Below, piece by piece: positions 1 to 7,349 of a stretch of DNA of 13,254 nt (position 1 is its first letter; every line of letters starts with the position of its first letter). Under the pieces are notes generated by a model, which saw only the letters and a program-made list of their open reading frames with translations, searched no databases and was not told the DNA's origin. The position numbers and the translations under genes are program-made. This DNA comes from Gammaproteobacteria bacterium UBA6173. GTDB taxonomy: Bacteria; Pseudomonadota; Gammaproteobacteria; Pseudomonadales; Pseudohongiellaceae. Location of the stretch: NCBI GenBank assembly GCA_002422225.1, contig DITX01000030.1, forward strand, positions 9,281 to 22,534, read 5' to 3'.

Positions 1-266
1 GGGTTGGTAGCAACCTCAGTCAGTGTGGTCAGCGCCCCGATCTCAATACCGTTTTCAGTTTCCCGAACACCGCGCAAAGATTCGATGCCGTTCAGGTCAA
101 TCAGCGCCTCAGGTCGTTTGTTTCGGTCTTTAATCCACCCGTAGGTATCCTGACCTCCACCAACCAACCATCCGCGATCAGCCAGACGGGCAGCGAGTGC
201 AAGCGCATCATCGATCTGCACCGGCTGGTAGAGCTCCATATCGGGCATATTGTCAAAAGCTGGCAT
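1..266 (-). CDS. Molybdenum hydroxylase FAD-binding subunit, N-terminal part (3' end outside window)
   Basis: This is the first 88 codons of the FAD-binding subunit of a xanthine dehydrogenase/CO dehydrogenase-type molybdenum hydroxylase. It would pass electrons from the 2Fe-2S subunit through FAD to an acceptor. The translation starts MPAFDNMPDMELYQPVQIDD. It then has VGGGQDTYGWIKDR, which matches the VGGGTDL-type FAD phosphate-binding loop of the family, followed by ALIDLNGIESLRG and EIGALTTLTEVA, the usual FAD_binding_5 pattern. The ATG at 264-266 lies 10 nt after the stop codon of the molybdopterin subunit, and an AAGGGG Shine-Dalgarno overlaps that stop, so this is the third gene of the operon. 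The remaining ~200 residues lie outside the window, so completeness and acceptor cannot be judged. Family assignment is firm; substrate is unknown. Confidence 0.85.
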   Translation of the reverse strand, partial: MPAFDNMPDMELYQPVQIDDALALAARLADRGWLVGGGQDTYGWIKDRNKRPEALIDLNGIESLRGVRETENGIEIGALTTLTEVATN

Positions 267-276
267 AGTCTACCCC

Positions 277-2721
277 TTAGAATGTATTTGTTTTTAGATT
301 GCCGGTGTTGAAATGATCAAGCTGCGCAACATGATTCACAATCATGTCAGCGGTGATCGGCGCTCTGCTGAAGTGGTGTCCGCCCATCGCATCAGAGATC
401 GCACTGGCCAACGCCGCGCACGCACAACCCTGGCTTGGCTCACCCACACCACGAGAACCAACCGGGCTCTGAGGATCCGGGATATTGGTAGCACCATGTT
501 GAGTATTCTTCGGTACGTCCAGGTAAGTCGGGATTTTAGCCTGATACAGTCCCACGTTGGCCGGCAGACCATTCTGGGTGTCGTACACAAGGCGCTCATA
601 ACCCGCCAGACCCACACCCCATACGCTGCCGCCATGCATACTCTGGCTGAAACCCAAAGGGTGAATGACGGTGCCGCAGTCAGCAACGCAGGCATAGTCA
701 ACAATGTCGTACTTGCCAGTCATGGTATCGAGTTCGATCTGCATAAAACCAACTGTCATGGACGGAACTGTGCCGGTATGACGAGCATCTTTGGCCACAC
801 CAATCAAACCGGTGCCAGCCAGACCCTGCACTGAGCGGCTGGTAATAGCATTCAAATCTTCCGGGTATGTCTGACCACTGTATTCGCCGCCCAGCTCGAT
901 TGCACGCTGAGCAGCAGCTGCGTAGGTTAAACCCTGCGCTGGATCGCTGATTTTGAATACACGTTGGCCATCGATGTCATACTCAGCAAGGTCACCTCCA
1001 AAATCAGTAGCTGCTATCTGCTTGAGCTTGCGAATCGCGTCTTGTGCCGCCGCGTTATTGGTACGCACTTCGGTAAACATGGTGTTACTGCCTGCCTGGA
1101 AGGTACTCCAAGGCAAGTGCAGGCTGCTGTCGCCACGCACAATCTCACAGTTTTCCCAATCCACTTTCAGTGCTTCAGCCGCCGCTCGTACAACAGCTGC
1201 GTAAGAATAGGTACCCAAGTTACCCACACCCGTGTGCAGATAGACTTTGCCATCTGTGCCAATACGAAGCAGCCCATCGAAACCGCTGGCACCGGCTGAG
1301 TGATAACCCATGCCAACGCCTACACCTGTCACTTTAGTGCCATTACGACGACCGGAAAGCTGCTTACGCTCCTCCCAGTTAAACATCTCTGCACCTTGCG
1401 CAATTGCCTGCGGGAACCATGAACCAGTCAGCTCGCCGCGCTGTGGTCCAATCGTGCCACTGCTGTCTGGCGCGTTCTGGATACGAACCTGCACCGGGTC
1501 TAGGCCAGCCTGCCTGATCGCTTTGTCGAGAATTGGAGACAGCGCTGTTGCCATCTCGTTTTCACCCGGACCACGTTGAGCGGCACGCGGGGTAGTATTG
1601 GTATACAACGAGACACCACGGAAACGCATGGCATTCGGTTGCAGCATCAAGGATACGAAGTTTGCTGCGCCTGGACCGCTGGCACCGCCGCCTGAGCCGG
1701 CATCGCCAATCACAATCATGTCAATCGCGCCAACTTTACCGTCAGCTTTCAGGCCGAGCTTCATCCAGCCCTGCATGCCAGCGCGCGCGTGACCGATGTA
1801 GAACTCTTCTTCGCGGGTAATACGCAGCTGCACTGGGCGGTTTATCTTACGCGCCAGATGACCCGTTACCGCCATGACAGGGTATGGGAAAATCTTGCCG
1901 CCGAAACCACCACCGGTGTTTTCGTTGATGAATACCAGATTTGCAGGGTCGATACCCAGCATGCCAGCCAACGCCGGGATAGCAATGGTGTGACTCTGTA
2001 AAGAGCCATAGAAGAAGCAACGGCCATTTTCCCAGTACGCCATACCCGTGCGGGATTCCAGCGCGTGGTGAGACTGACCAATGGTGACAAACGGCTCTTC
2101 AACAATGGAGGTGCACTGCGCAAATTCAGCATCCAGCTCACCAAATACCCACTCGTTACCCCAAGGCACGTTAGGGCCCGGATCACGGCCTGCACGGAAT
2201 GCATTAATGGCATCACGTGACCACTTGATCTCGGCAACATCCGTACCAGACTGGGTAGTACCCGCAGCAGCAGCGCCACCGGTCCGAACCAGCGTATTGC
2301 CTTTCAGATAAGGGTTCGGACCACCTTCGACCAAAGTGTCCAGCGGGTCAACCACAAATGGGCGCCGCTCGAACTCAATACGAATTTTCTCAAGCGCGTT
2401 TTCTGCAATCTGTTCAGTGACTGCGGCTACCGCCAGAATGGGCTGACCCAAGAAGGTGATTTCGTCTGACGCAAATGAGGGGTTAGCGGGCGCTGCCGGT
2501 TGCGGCAGATCTTCCGTAGTTAATATGCCCACCACGCCTTCCATCGCCAGCGCTTCTGAGTAATCAATACTGACAATACGACCGGCGGGCAGCGGACTGG
2601 TCAACAGTCGCGCAAATACCATGCCTTCCTTTTTGAAATCTTCGGCGTATCGCGCGTCGCCAGTGACTTTGCCTTCGATATCCGGTGGAGTGAAATTCTT
2701 GCCAAGAAGTTTATAGGTCAT
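277..2721 (-). CDS. Molybdenum hydroxylase large subunit (molybdopterin-binding, xanthine dehydrogenase family)
   Basis: This 814-residue protein is the catalytic Mo-cofactor subunit of a xanthine dehydrogenase/aldehyde oxidase-family hydroxylase, which inserts water-derived oxygen into an aldehyde or N-heterocycle. The N-terminal a/b hammerhead domain spans roughly residues 15-125. The cofactor motif TGGGFGGK is at 269-276, a conserved RGPGENE segment at 383-389, and GSRGVGEPSQG near 756-765 carries the expected catalytic glutamate (Glu761). There is no signal peptide, although the partner 2Fe-2S subunit has a Tat signal. Residues ~145-190 look like extra sequence between the first two domains relative to typical members. 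Its ATG overlaps the stop of the 2Fe-2S gene by 4 bp (ATGA), and GGGG lies 8 nt upstream. Substrate cannot be assigned; aldehyde, purine and other N-heterocycle hydroxylases share these motifs. Confidence 0.9.
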   Translation of the reverse strand: MTYKLLGKNFTPPDIEGKVTGDARYAEDFKKEGMVFARLLTSPLPAGRIVSIDYSEALAMEGVVGILTTEDLPQPAAPANPSFASDEITFLGQPILAVAAVTEQIAENALEKIRIEFERRPFVVDPLDTLVEGGPNPYLKGNTLVRTGGAAAAGTTQSGTDVAEIKWSRDAINAFRAGRDPGPNVPWGNEWVFGELDAEFAQCTSIVEEPFVTIGQSHHALESRTGMAYWENGRCFFYGSLQSHTIAIPALAGMLGIDPANLVFINENTGGGFGGKIFPYPVMAVTGHLARKINRPVQLRITREEEFYIGHARAGMQGWMKLGLKADGKVGAIDMIVIGDAGSGGGASGPGAANFVSLMLQPNAMRFRGVSLYTNTTPRAAQRGPGENEMATALSPILDKAIRQAGLDPVQVRIQNAPDSSGTIGPQRGELTGSWFPQAIAQGAEMFNWEERKQLSGRRNGTKVTGVGVGMGYHSAGASGFDGLLRIGTDGKVYLHTGVGNLGTYSYAAVVRAAAEALKVDWENCEIVRGDSSLHLPWSTFQAGSNTMFTEVRTNNAAAQDAIRKLKQIAATDFGGDLAEYDIDGQRVFKISDPAQGLTYAAAAQRAIELGGEYSGQTYPEDLNAITSRSVQGLAGTGLIGVAKDARHTGTVPSMTVGFMQIELDTMTGKYDIVDYACVADCGTVIHPLGFSQSMHGGSVWGVGLAGYERLVYDTQNGLPANVGLYQAKIPTYLDVPKNTQHGATNIPDPQSPVGSRGVGEPSQGCACAALASAISDAMGGHHFSRAPITADMIVNHVAQLDHFNTGNLKTNTF

Positions 2722-3320
2722 GACAGTTGCCCCGAGGCGCGCATTACGCCATTCAGATAGTGATCATATGCACCACAGCGACATAGGTTGCCGGACAGTG
2801 CCTGGCGTGCTTCATCGCGAGTCGGTCGTGGATTGGTTTTCAGCAATGCCACCGTCGCCATGATCTGGCCGGGCGTGCAGAAACCACACTGAGGGCTCAG
2901 CTCAGCAATAAAGGCTTGCTGAACAGCATGCAACGTACCATCGGCGCCACGCAGACCTTCAATGGTCATCACTTCCTTGCCTTTGACCGAATGCGTCAAA
3001 GTTGAGCAAGAGTAGTGGGTAACATCGTTGATTGTCACGGTGCAGGAGCCGCATTCGCCGCGGTTGCAGCCAATTTTTGTTCCAGTCAGGCCCAGCTTGT
3101 AGCGCAAGGTGTGCGCCAGCGTTTCCTGAGGCATCACATCGACACGACGGGTGCGGCCATTGATGTTCAGGGATACGAGGCGTTCAACCCCGCCTGCAGC
3201 CCTGGATTGAGCCGACGCGAGGTAAAATCCCGCGCCGGACGAAAGAGCGGCGCCTGAGAATATGACGCTCTTGATGAATCGTCTGCGAGTTAGTCTTGGG
3301 GTCACGGAAGAATTCTCCAC
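2718..3320 (-). CDS. Tat-exported 2Fe-2S subunit of molybdenum hydroxylase
   Basis: This small electron-transfer subunit has two [2Fe-2S] clusters and takes electrons from the Mo site to the FAD subunit. The plant-ferredoxin cluster is C-x4-C-x2-C plus a distal Cys (Cys85, 90, 93, 105, in GCNRGECGSC and HYSC). The second cluster uses Cys145/148 in QCGFCTPGQ and Cys180/182 in NLCRCGAYDHY. Residues 11-40 form a twin-arginine signal (TRRRFIKS, then a hydrophobic stretch and an Ala-rich end), so the folded heterotrimer is probably carried to the periplasm by this subunit, as in E. coli PaoABC. No ATG start exists in frame before the upstream stop. The GTG at 3320 has no clear ribosome site, while the GTG five codons later (3305) has GGAG 9 nt upstream and is an equally good or better start. 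It is the first gene of the three-gene operon. Confidence 0.9.
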   Translation of the reverse strand: MENSSVTPRLTRRRFIKSVIFSGAALSSGAGFYLASAQSRAAGGVERLVSLNINGRTRRVDVMPQETLAHTLRYKLGLTGTKIGCNRGECGSCTVTINDVTHYSCSTLTHSVKGKEVMTIEGLRGADGTLHAVQQAFIAELSPQCGFCTPGQIMATVALLKTNPRPTRDEARQALSGNLCRCGAYDHYLNGVMRASGQLS

Positions 3321-3487
3321 TACTGTTTTTTTGTGGTTATCGGAGGTACAAGCCCTTCAACCCTAAAGGCTATGCTTACTTTGCAAAATGATCAAGTCGA
3401 AAAGCAAAAATGTCACAATTGGTTGATCATTTGAAGTTGCCGTTTTGGCGGGACGCGTCACAACTGGCACGCATACCCGCACGCTAG
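3321..3487. promoter_or_regulatory. Upstream region of the molybdenum hydroxylase operon with repeat pairs
   Basis: This gene-free stretch precedes the 2Fe-2S gene. Two repeat pairs are visible. The perfect 10-bp inverted pair AAATGATCAA (3386-3395) and TTGATCATTT (3423-3432) has 27 bp between arms, and each arm contains the palindrome TGATCA. The near-identical direct pair GTCACAATTGG (3412-3422) and GTCACAACTGG (3457-3467) is 45 bp apart. Such pairs are typical of dimeric repressor or activator sites, but no regulator gene sits next to them. I see no convincing sigma-70 -35/-10 pair. Confidence 0.35.
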
Positions 3488-4034
3488 GTCGCCCGTATCG
3501 AAATCATCCGCGGCTCATCCAGTGATCTTGATGTGCAGAACAGTGGGCAAATCATCAATATTGTGTTTTTGGAAGCATGCTGTGACTATGAACGGCGTTT
3601 TGCCAAATGCTTTTCCCACCGTTGCAGGCAATCCCGATCTGAATCCGGAAGAACGCATCGGTGCAGAAATCAGTCTGGATTACCGACTACCGACCACCGA
3701 CCACCGAGTGATGCCGGCGCACTCAATACCCGCTTCTTTAATTACGACTTTAACAACAAGATTGGCAAAATCGACATTTCGCCATCAATTAACAATCTGC
3801 AATCCACCAACGGTTGGATCATCCCCACCAACTTGAATGCCTTTGTGGAAAATGGTCGGATTCGGCGGGCTGACCTACCGATTTGAAGCAAGCAATAATT
3901 TGGCTGTTTTTGAAGCTTGCGCGTTGCGACGACGATATGACGGGTATTTGCGGGATGATGTCATCAAAGAAATCGAGCGCAATTGCTCGGTCACCGGCAG
4001 TCAGTTTGTGCTCAAGGTGCAGGGGACGCATTAA
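3488..4034 (+). pseudogene. Decayed TonB-dependent receptor (plug fragment joined to C-terminal barrel fragments)
   Basis: Four pieces in two reading frames together read like an outer-membrane TonB-dependent receptor. At 3488-3568 is RIEIIRGSSSD followed by NSGQIINIV, the plug-domain pattern RIEVxRGPSS...GQVINI. At 3627-3686, in another frame, is GNPDLNPEERIGAEISLDY, the common late-barrel GNPxLxPE segment. At about 3715-3847, back in the first frame, is AGALNTRFFNYDFNNKIGKI onward. From about 3852 to the TAA at 4032-4034, in the second frame again, are GFGGLTYRFEASNNL, RRRYDGYLRDDVIKEIE and SQFVLKVQGTH, the last being a plausible terminal barrel strand. A TAG lies just upstream in the plug frame (3485-3487). 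Such receptors exceed 650 residues, so the N-terminus and most of the barrel are missing. Frame changes occur between 3568 and 3627, at the heptamer array near 3690 and near 3850. It cannot make a working receptor. Confidence 0.75.
3681..3708 (+). repeat. Tandem heptamer array, four copies of YACCGAC
   Basis: Four 7-bp units follow one another: TACCGAC, TACCGAC, CACCGAC and CACCGAG. The array lies inside the TonB-receptor pseudogene exactly where the readable frame changes. Because 7 is not a multiple of 3, gain of two units gives the +2 shift needed to connect the flanking receptor pieces. Confidence 0.7.
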
Positions 4035-4035
4035 G

Positions 4036-4078
4036 GCCCGAGCGCCAAGCACCTAGGCCTTGGGCAAGTTTTTCGGGC
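4036..4078. terminator. Possible terminator or hairpin between convergent pseudogene and cmoM
   Basis: The short gap between two convergent 3' ends contains nested inverted repeats: outer GCCCGA (4036-4041) with TCGGGC (4073-4078), and inner CCAAG (4045-4049) with CTTGG (4059-4063). A short T run (4069-4073) lies inside the structure rather than after it, so it is not a textbook intrinsic terminator. The position between convergent genes is the main support. Confidence 0.3.
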
Positions 4079-4083
4079 TGGAT

Positions 4084-4905
4084 TCAGCGCTTAGCAGTTT
4101 CCAGCCCTCCCTTTCTGGCCACCACATGCAGATACCTGCCCATCCATTTGAAAGGCTCCTGACGGGAGTACGCCAACTCCATTTCCAACACCATCTTTGG
4201 CGTGCCGTTTCCGCCGCGCTTGTCGACAACATAATCAGAAAAAACTCGCAGACCACTCTCTGACTCAATGCAGAAGTGCGACTGAACCAGCCAACTGCGA
4301 ACCTGCTCGATACTGCTGGGATTATTAGGTGTCAGACTGCCAATATCCGCTGGATACGACTCAGGCTGTTGCAGCCGCCTGAAATTGCCACGAATCAGAT
4401 TGCGGTAAATGATCGATACCGGATTATAAAAGCACAGCGACAGGTAACCTTCGGGGCGGACCAGCGGCGCCAGTGTCGGGACCAGTAGTGCCGGCGATTC
4501 CAGCCACTCGAGTAAAGCGTGGCACAACACCAGATCATAGGGAGCTTGCGCCGATTCGTGAAATTGCACCGCCAAGTCCTGATAAGGCCCGCAGTGCCAG
4601 CTCATCGCCTCCTCAATGCCTGCTTCGCGCGCTTTTTCACGCGCAATACCTAACATGACGGGTGAGATGTCATTCACGGTGACCTGATGCCCTTGTTGCG
4701 CAAACCGGATTGAAAGCTGCCCAAGACCACCCCCCACATCGAGTATGCGCAAAGGTTCGCTGCGCTTCTCCATCAAGCGTGTAATCAGCGGCGTCAAATC
4801 CGCAGACAACACCGCCAGACGAATCTGGCCTTTTATGCCGCCGTAGATTTTGTGTGCGAAGTGATCAGCGATATCGTCGAAATTTCGGTCTTGGGTGTCG
4901 ATCAT
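4084..4905 (-). CDS. cmoM: tRNA 5-carboxymethoxyuridine methyltransferase CmoM (SmtA)
   Basis: This 273-residue class I SAM-dependent methyltransferase resembles E. coli CmoM (formerly SmtA) along its whole length. That enzyme methylates 5-carboxymethoxyuridine at the wobble position of tRNA to give mcmo5U. The family start QDRNFDDIAD is at residues 5-14, followed by KIYGGIKGQIR. SAM motif I is ILDVGGGLGQ (54-63), with the acidic residue of motif II at Asp79 in VTVNDIS. LCHALLEWL, LSLCFYNP, a GNFRRLQ segment and a C-terminal RQEPFKWMGRYLHVVARK follow in the CmoM order. Length is close to the usual ~260. The ATG at 4905 has no strong Shine-Dalgarno, but the N-terminal match supports it. It is flanked on both sides by decayed genes yet looks intact. 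Assignment rests on recognising the family sequence. Confidence 0.9.
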   Translation of the reverse strand: MIDTQDRNFDDIADHFAHKIYGGIKGQIRLAVLSADLTPLITRLMEKRSEPLRILDVGGGLGQLSIRFAQQGHQVTVNDISPVMLGIAREKAREAGIEEAMSWHCGPYQDLAVQFHESAQAPYDLVLCHALLEWLESPALLVPTLAPLVRPEGYLSLCFYNPVSIIYRNLIRGNFRRLQQPESYPADIGSLTPNNPSSIEQVRSWLVQSHFCIESESGLRVFSDYVVDKRGGNGTPKMVLEMELAYSRQEPFKWMGRYLHVVARKGGLETAKR

Positions 4906-5043
4906 GGTGAGTCGTTGCTTAACAGGTTGTCAGTATTATGCGCCGACATGTTTTCATTCGCACTGTTGACTTGAATCCAAATAAAAGCGTGGCTGTATTT
5001 TCTTTAACGTTGCCATTACCGGCTCTTCTGATGAGCAACGTAC

Positions 5044-5169
5044 TCATCCAGCAGTTCCCTGATCATTTTCTGGTAATGCGAATGACAGAATCTCTAAAAG
5101 TGAAACGCCATGCTTTAGCTGATTGTCGAGGTCTTTGGACTCATCCCACTCAAAATTTGATATCGCCAT
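5044..5169 (-). pseudogene. N-terminal fragment of a BrnT-family toxin gene
   Basis: A 41-codon minus-strand frame begins MAISN and continues FEWDESKDLDNQLKHGVS. This is the diagnostic N-terminus of BrnT (DUF497) toxins, the RNase half of type II BrnT-BrnA systems, with the conserved FEWD, the K/N-rich helix and the KHGVS motif. After LLEILSFAL the match fades and a TGA follows, so about half of the usual ~90 residues are missing and no BrnA antitoxin is visible downstream. No ribosome site precedes the ATG. A palindrome (5189-5206) lies 20 bp upstream, where a BrnA operator would be expected. The fragment should be inactive. The match is short, so confidence is moderate. Confidence 0.5.
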
Positions 5170-5188
5170 GCGCAAATACTACACTTGG

Positions 5189-5206
5189 TATGGCTAAACA
5201 GCCATA
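5189..5206. promoter_or_regulatory. Palindrome upstream of the brnT fragment
   Basis: TATGGCT and AGCCATA form a perfect 7-bp inverted repeat around AAAC. It sits 20 bp upstream of the brnT fragment's ATG. BrnA antitoxins are known to repress their own promoters, so this may be a leftover operator; that reading is inference. Confidence 0.35.
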
Positions 5207-5262
5207 TATAATAAGCGTTGCCTTTACCGCGAGTCTTACTGACAATCAGCATTCTGCTTTAG

Positions 5263-5454
5263 CAGCGGGACCGCCGCGCCAGCGTCGTGACACTGAGCCC
5301 CACATGTGAGCAGCTGGTGGCCGCACGTACCGATAATGCCGCCACTTGGCTGACACCGATGTTTAGTGTACTGAGCGCCGACGAGCTGCAGGAATACGAG
5401 CGGCTCAACCAGAAACTGGTCGACGCCTTGCGCAACAACACCTCCTCCGAATAG
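5263..5454 (+). pseudogene. C-terminal fragment of a MarR-family regulator
   Basis: Reading in frame from 5263, the translation contains DRRASVVTLSPTCEQLVAA, which is the beta-wing signature of MarR-family winged-helix repressors (DxRRxxVxLTxxG). It is followed by the C-terminal dimerisation helix LSADELQEYERLNQKLVDAL and a TAG at 5452-5454. A TAG immediately upstream (5260-5262), and the lack of any match before it, show that the N-terminal helix and the recognition helix are gone: about 63 codons remain of a usual 140-160. The wing glycine is replaced by Cys (SPTCEQ). It lies 27 bp upstream of the MFS exporter in the same direction, the normal place for a cognate repressor, so loss of this gene may leave the exporter derepressed. 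No start codon for an independent product is evident. Confidence 0.75.
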
Positions 5455-5481
5455 AACAGACTCAATCCAGGAACTCTAGCC

Positions 5482-7320
5482 ATGAGTGACACGCAGGCCG
5501 TCATCACGGATCAGCAGAGACGTATCTCACTGATCGCCATTCTTGTTGTTTTTATGCTCGGCGCACTGGACATGACCATCCTGTCCACCGCCACACCCAC
5601 CATCGTGGCCGACCTGAACGGCCTTGAGCTGTATGCCTGGGTGACAACGGCGTACATGCTGTCTTCAACGGTGCTGGTGCCAATCTTTGGCAAACTCGGC
5701 GACATGTACGGCCGCAAACGCATCCTGGTGTGGGGCATCAGTATTTTCCTAGCCGGCTCGGTGCTGTGCGGCCTCAGTGGTGAGTTTGGCGATCTGCCCT
5801 TGCTCGGTAACGGCATGATGCAGCTGATTATCTTCCGTGCCATCAAAGGCGTGGGCGGCGCAGCGCTTTTTACCAGCGCCATTGGCATTGTTGCTGATCT
5901 GTATCCGCCGATGCAGCGCGCCCGCTTTATGGGTCTGTTTAGTGCCGTGTTTGCACTGGCCAGCCTGATTGGCCCGACCATAGGTGGCCTGCTCACCGAC
6001 CACGCCAGCGGTGTCTGGTTTGGTCACCCCATCGCTGGTTGGCGCTGGGTGTTTTATGCCAACCTGCCGCTAGGCCTGGTGGCGTTGTATATGGTGGCGA
6101 AAAAGATGCCGACACTGAATAAGCATCAGGGCGGCAAAATCGACTACCTCGGCGCCATGCTACTTCTGGTGGTGTTTATCCCCTTCCTGTTGGCATTAAC
6201 CTGGGGTGGCAACCGTTACGCTTGGGACTCAACAGAGTTGCTCAGTATGTTTACCTTGAGCGCGGTGGCGCTGATCGGATTTATTGCCGTAGAGTCGCGT
6301 ACGGCTGATGCGGTGATGCCGATGAATCTGTTTAAAAGCCGTGTGTTTGTTTTTGCCAACCTGTCCTCATTTATTCTAGGCATGGCGTTTATGGGCGCGG
6401 TGATGTTTATGCCGCTGTACATGCAGGTGGTGCTGGGCGTCGATGCGACCGGTAGTGGTTTTGCCATGTTGCCGCTGATGGGAGGGCTGATGCTCACCAG
6501 TATTCTGAGCGGGCGGCTGGTGTCAAAATCCGGCAAATACAAAGCGTATATGGTCGGCGGTGTCATCATTCTGGTTGTTGGTGTCTACCTGCTCACGCGG
6601 CTGGATGTGGACTCCACGCTGACCCAGCTCAATATTGCCATGGCGGTGGTCGGACTGGGTCTGGGCCCGTCACAGAGCCTGATCAATCTGATTGTGCAAA
6701 GTGCGTTCCCGATTGCCAAGGTCGGTGTCGCGACCAGCTCTACACAGTTCTTCCGACAGGTGGGCAACACGGTTGGCGTCGCCATTTTTGGTGCGGTGAT
6801 GGTCAGCAGCCTGGCCACAGAGCTGCCCAAGCAGCTGCCACAAATGGCGGCAGGCGGCGCCGCGTTCAGCATGAGCCAGGCGCAGTCCAGCGCGATGAAT
6901 CCACAAGCCGTGGAAGCACCGGTACGGGCGCGTTTTGAGGCCTACACTCCGACCGTAGAACACGCCTTTGCCGGCGATCGCAATGCGGCTGCTGAACTGG
7001 TCAACAATCCACTGCTGCCGGCAGAGTTAAAAACACCATTGGTAGAGTATCTGAGCAGCAAAGACGCCAGAGAAATCCCCGGAGCACAGCGCTATCTGGC
7101 AGCCTACCGGACTGGTATGGATGCTCAGGTGCAGGCGGCTGTAACCACCATCCAGCAAGGCACACGGGCGGCGTTTTCAAACGCCATTACCTCCATGTTT
7201 AACGCCAGCCTGTGGATCTGTCTGCTGGGGTTGATGATCACCGTGTTTATCCCGGTGATTTCACTGGGGACACACAACGAACGCAGCGGCACCGCGGCAT
7301 CTTCCGAGGTTCCTGCATGA
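5482..7320 (+). CDS. DHA2-family MFS drug exporter (EmrB/QacA type, 14 membrane segments)
   Basis: This 612-residue inner-membrane protein is a proton-driven exporter of the DHA2 group, which typically moves toxic organic compounds out of the cell. The DHA2 motif LDMTILSTATPTI is at 29-41, MFS motif A GKLGDMYGRKRI at 70-81, the antiporter motif C region GPTIGGLL at 164-171 and GWRWVFYANLPLGL at 186-199. Hydrophobic segments continue to residue ~592, consistent with 14 helices. A long hydrophilic loop of about 130 residues (443-572, Ala/Gln-rich) separates the last two helices and faces the periplasm by the usual topology; this is longer than in EmrB. The ATG has CAGGAA 8 nt upstream. It follows a broken marR gene, its probable former repressor. 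Substrate unknown. Confidence 0.88.
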   Translation: MSDTQAVITDQQRRISLIAILVVFMLGALDMTILSTATPTIVADLNGLELYAWVTTAYMLSSTVLVPIFGKLGDMYGRKRILVWGISIFLAGSVLCGLSGEFGDLPLLGNGMMQLIIFRAIKGVGGAALFTSAIGIVADLYPPMQRARFMGLFSAVFALASLIGPTIGGLLTDHASGVWFGHPIAGWRWVFYANLPLGLVALYMVAKKMPTLNKHQGGKIDYLGAMLLLVVFIPFLLALTWGGNRYAWDSTELLSMFTLSAVALIGFIAVESRTADAVMPMNLFKSRVFVFANLSSFILGMAFMGAVMFMPLYMQVVLGVDATGSGFAMLPLMGGLMLTSILSGRLVSKSGKYKAYMVGGVIILVVGVYLLTRLDVDSTLTQLNIAMAVVGLGLGPSQSLINLIVQSAFPIAKVGVATSSTQFFRQVGNTVGVAIFGAVMVSSLATELPKQLPQMAAGGAAFSMSQAQSSAMNPQAVEAPVRARFEAYTPTVEHAFAGDRNAAAELVNNPLLPAELKTPLVEYLSSKDAREIPGAQRYLAAYRTGMDAQVQAAVTTIQQGTRAAFSNAITSMFNASLWICLLGLMITVFIPVISLGTHNERSGTAASSEVPA

Positions 7321-7349
7321 AGACGAGCCTTAGAAGGTGTAACCCGCAC

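Larger units (their letters stand above)
4906..5262. other. AT-richer gap with remnants and no intact gene
   Basis: No intact gene is visible between cmoM and the marR fragment. The stretch is visibly richer in A and T than its neighbours. It holds a minus-strand brnT scrap and a palindrome (listed separately). A plus-strand open frame from 4938 encodes nothing I recognise, overlaps the brnT scrap on the other strand and runs into the marR fragment in another frame, so I do not call it a gene. Confidence 0.6.

Noticed and set aside
313..2311. Several plus-strand open frames opposite the molybdopterin subunit
   Set aside because: They are antisense to a gene with clear family motifs throughout and show low-complexity, motif-free translations.
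4938..5309. Plus-strand open frame of 123 codons between cmoM and the marR fragment
   Set aside because: No recognisable motif and no ribosome site. It overlaps the brnT scrap on the other strand and runs out of frame into marR sequence.
7330..7346. Minus-strand reading ending AGYTF-stop, reminiscent of an outer-membrane protein C-terminus
   Set aside because: Only about five residues fit and the preceding codons do not give an alternating beta-strand, so chance is the simpler explanation.
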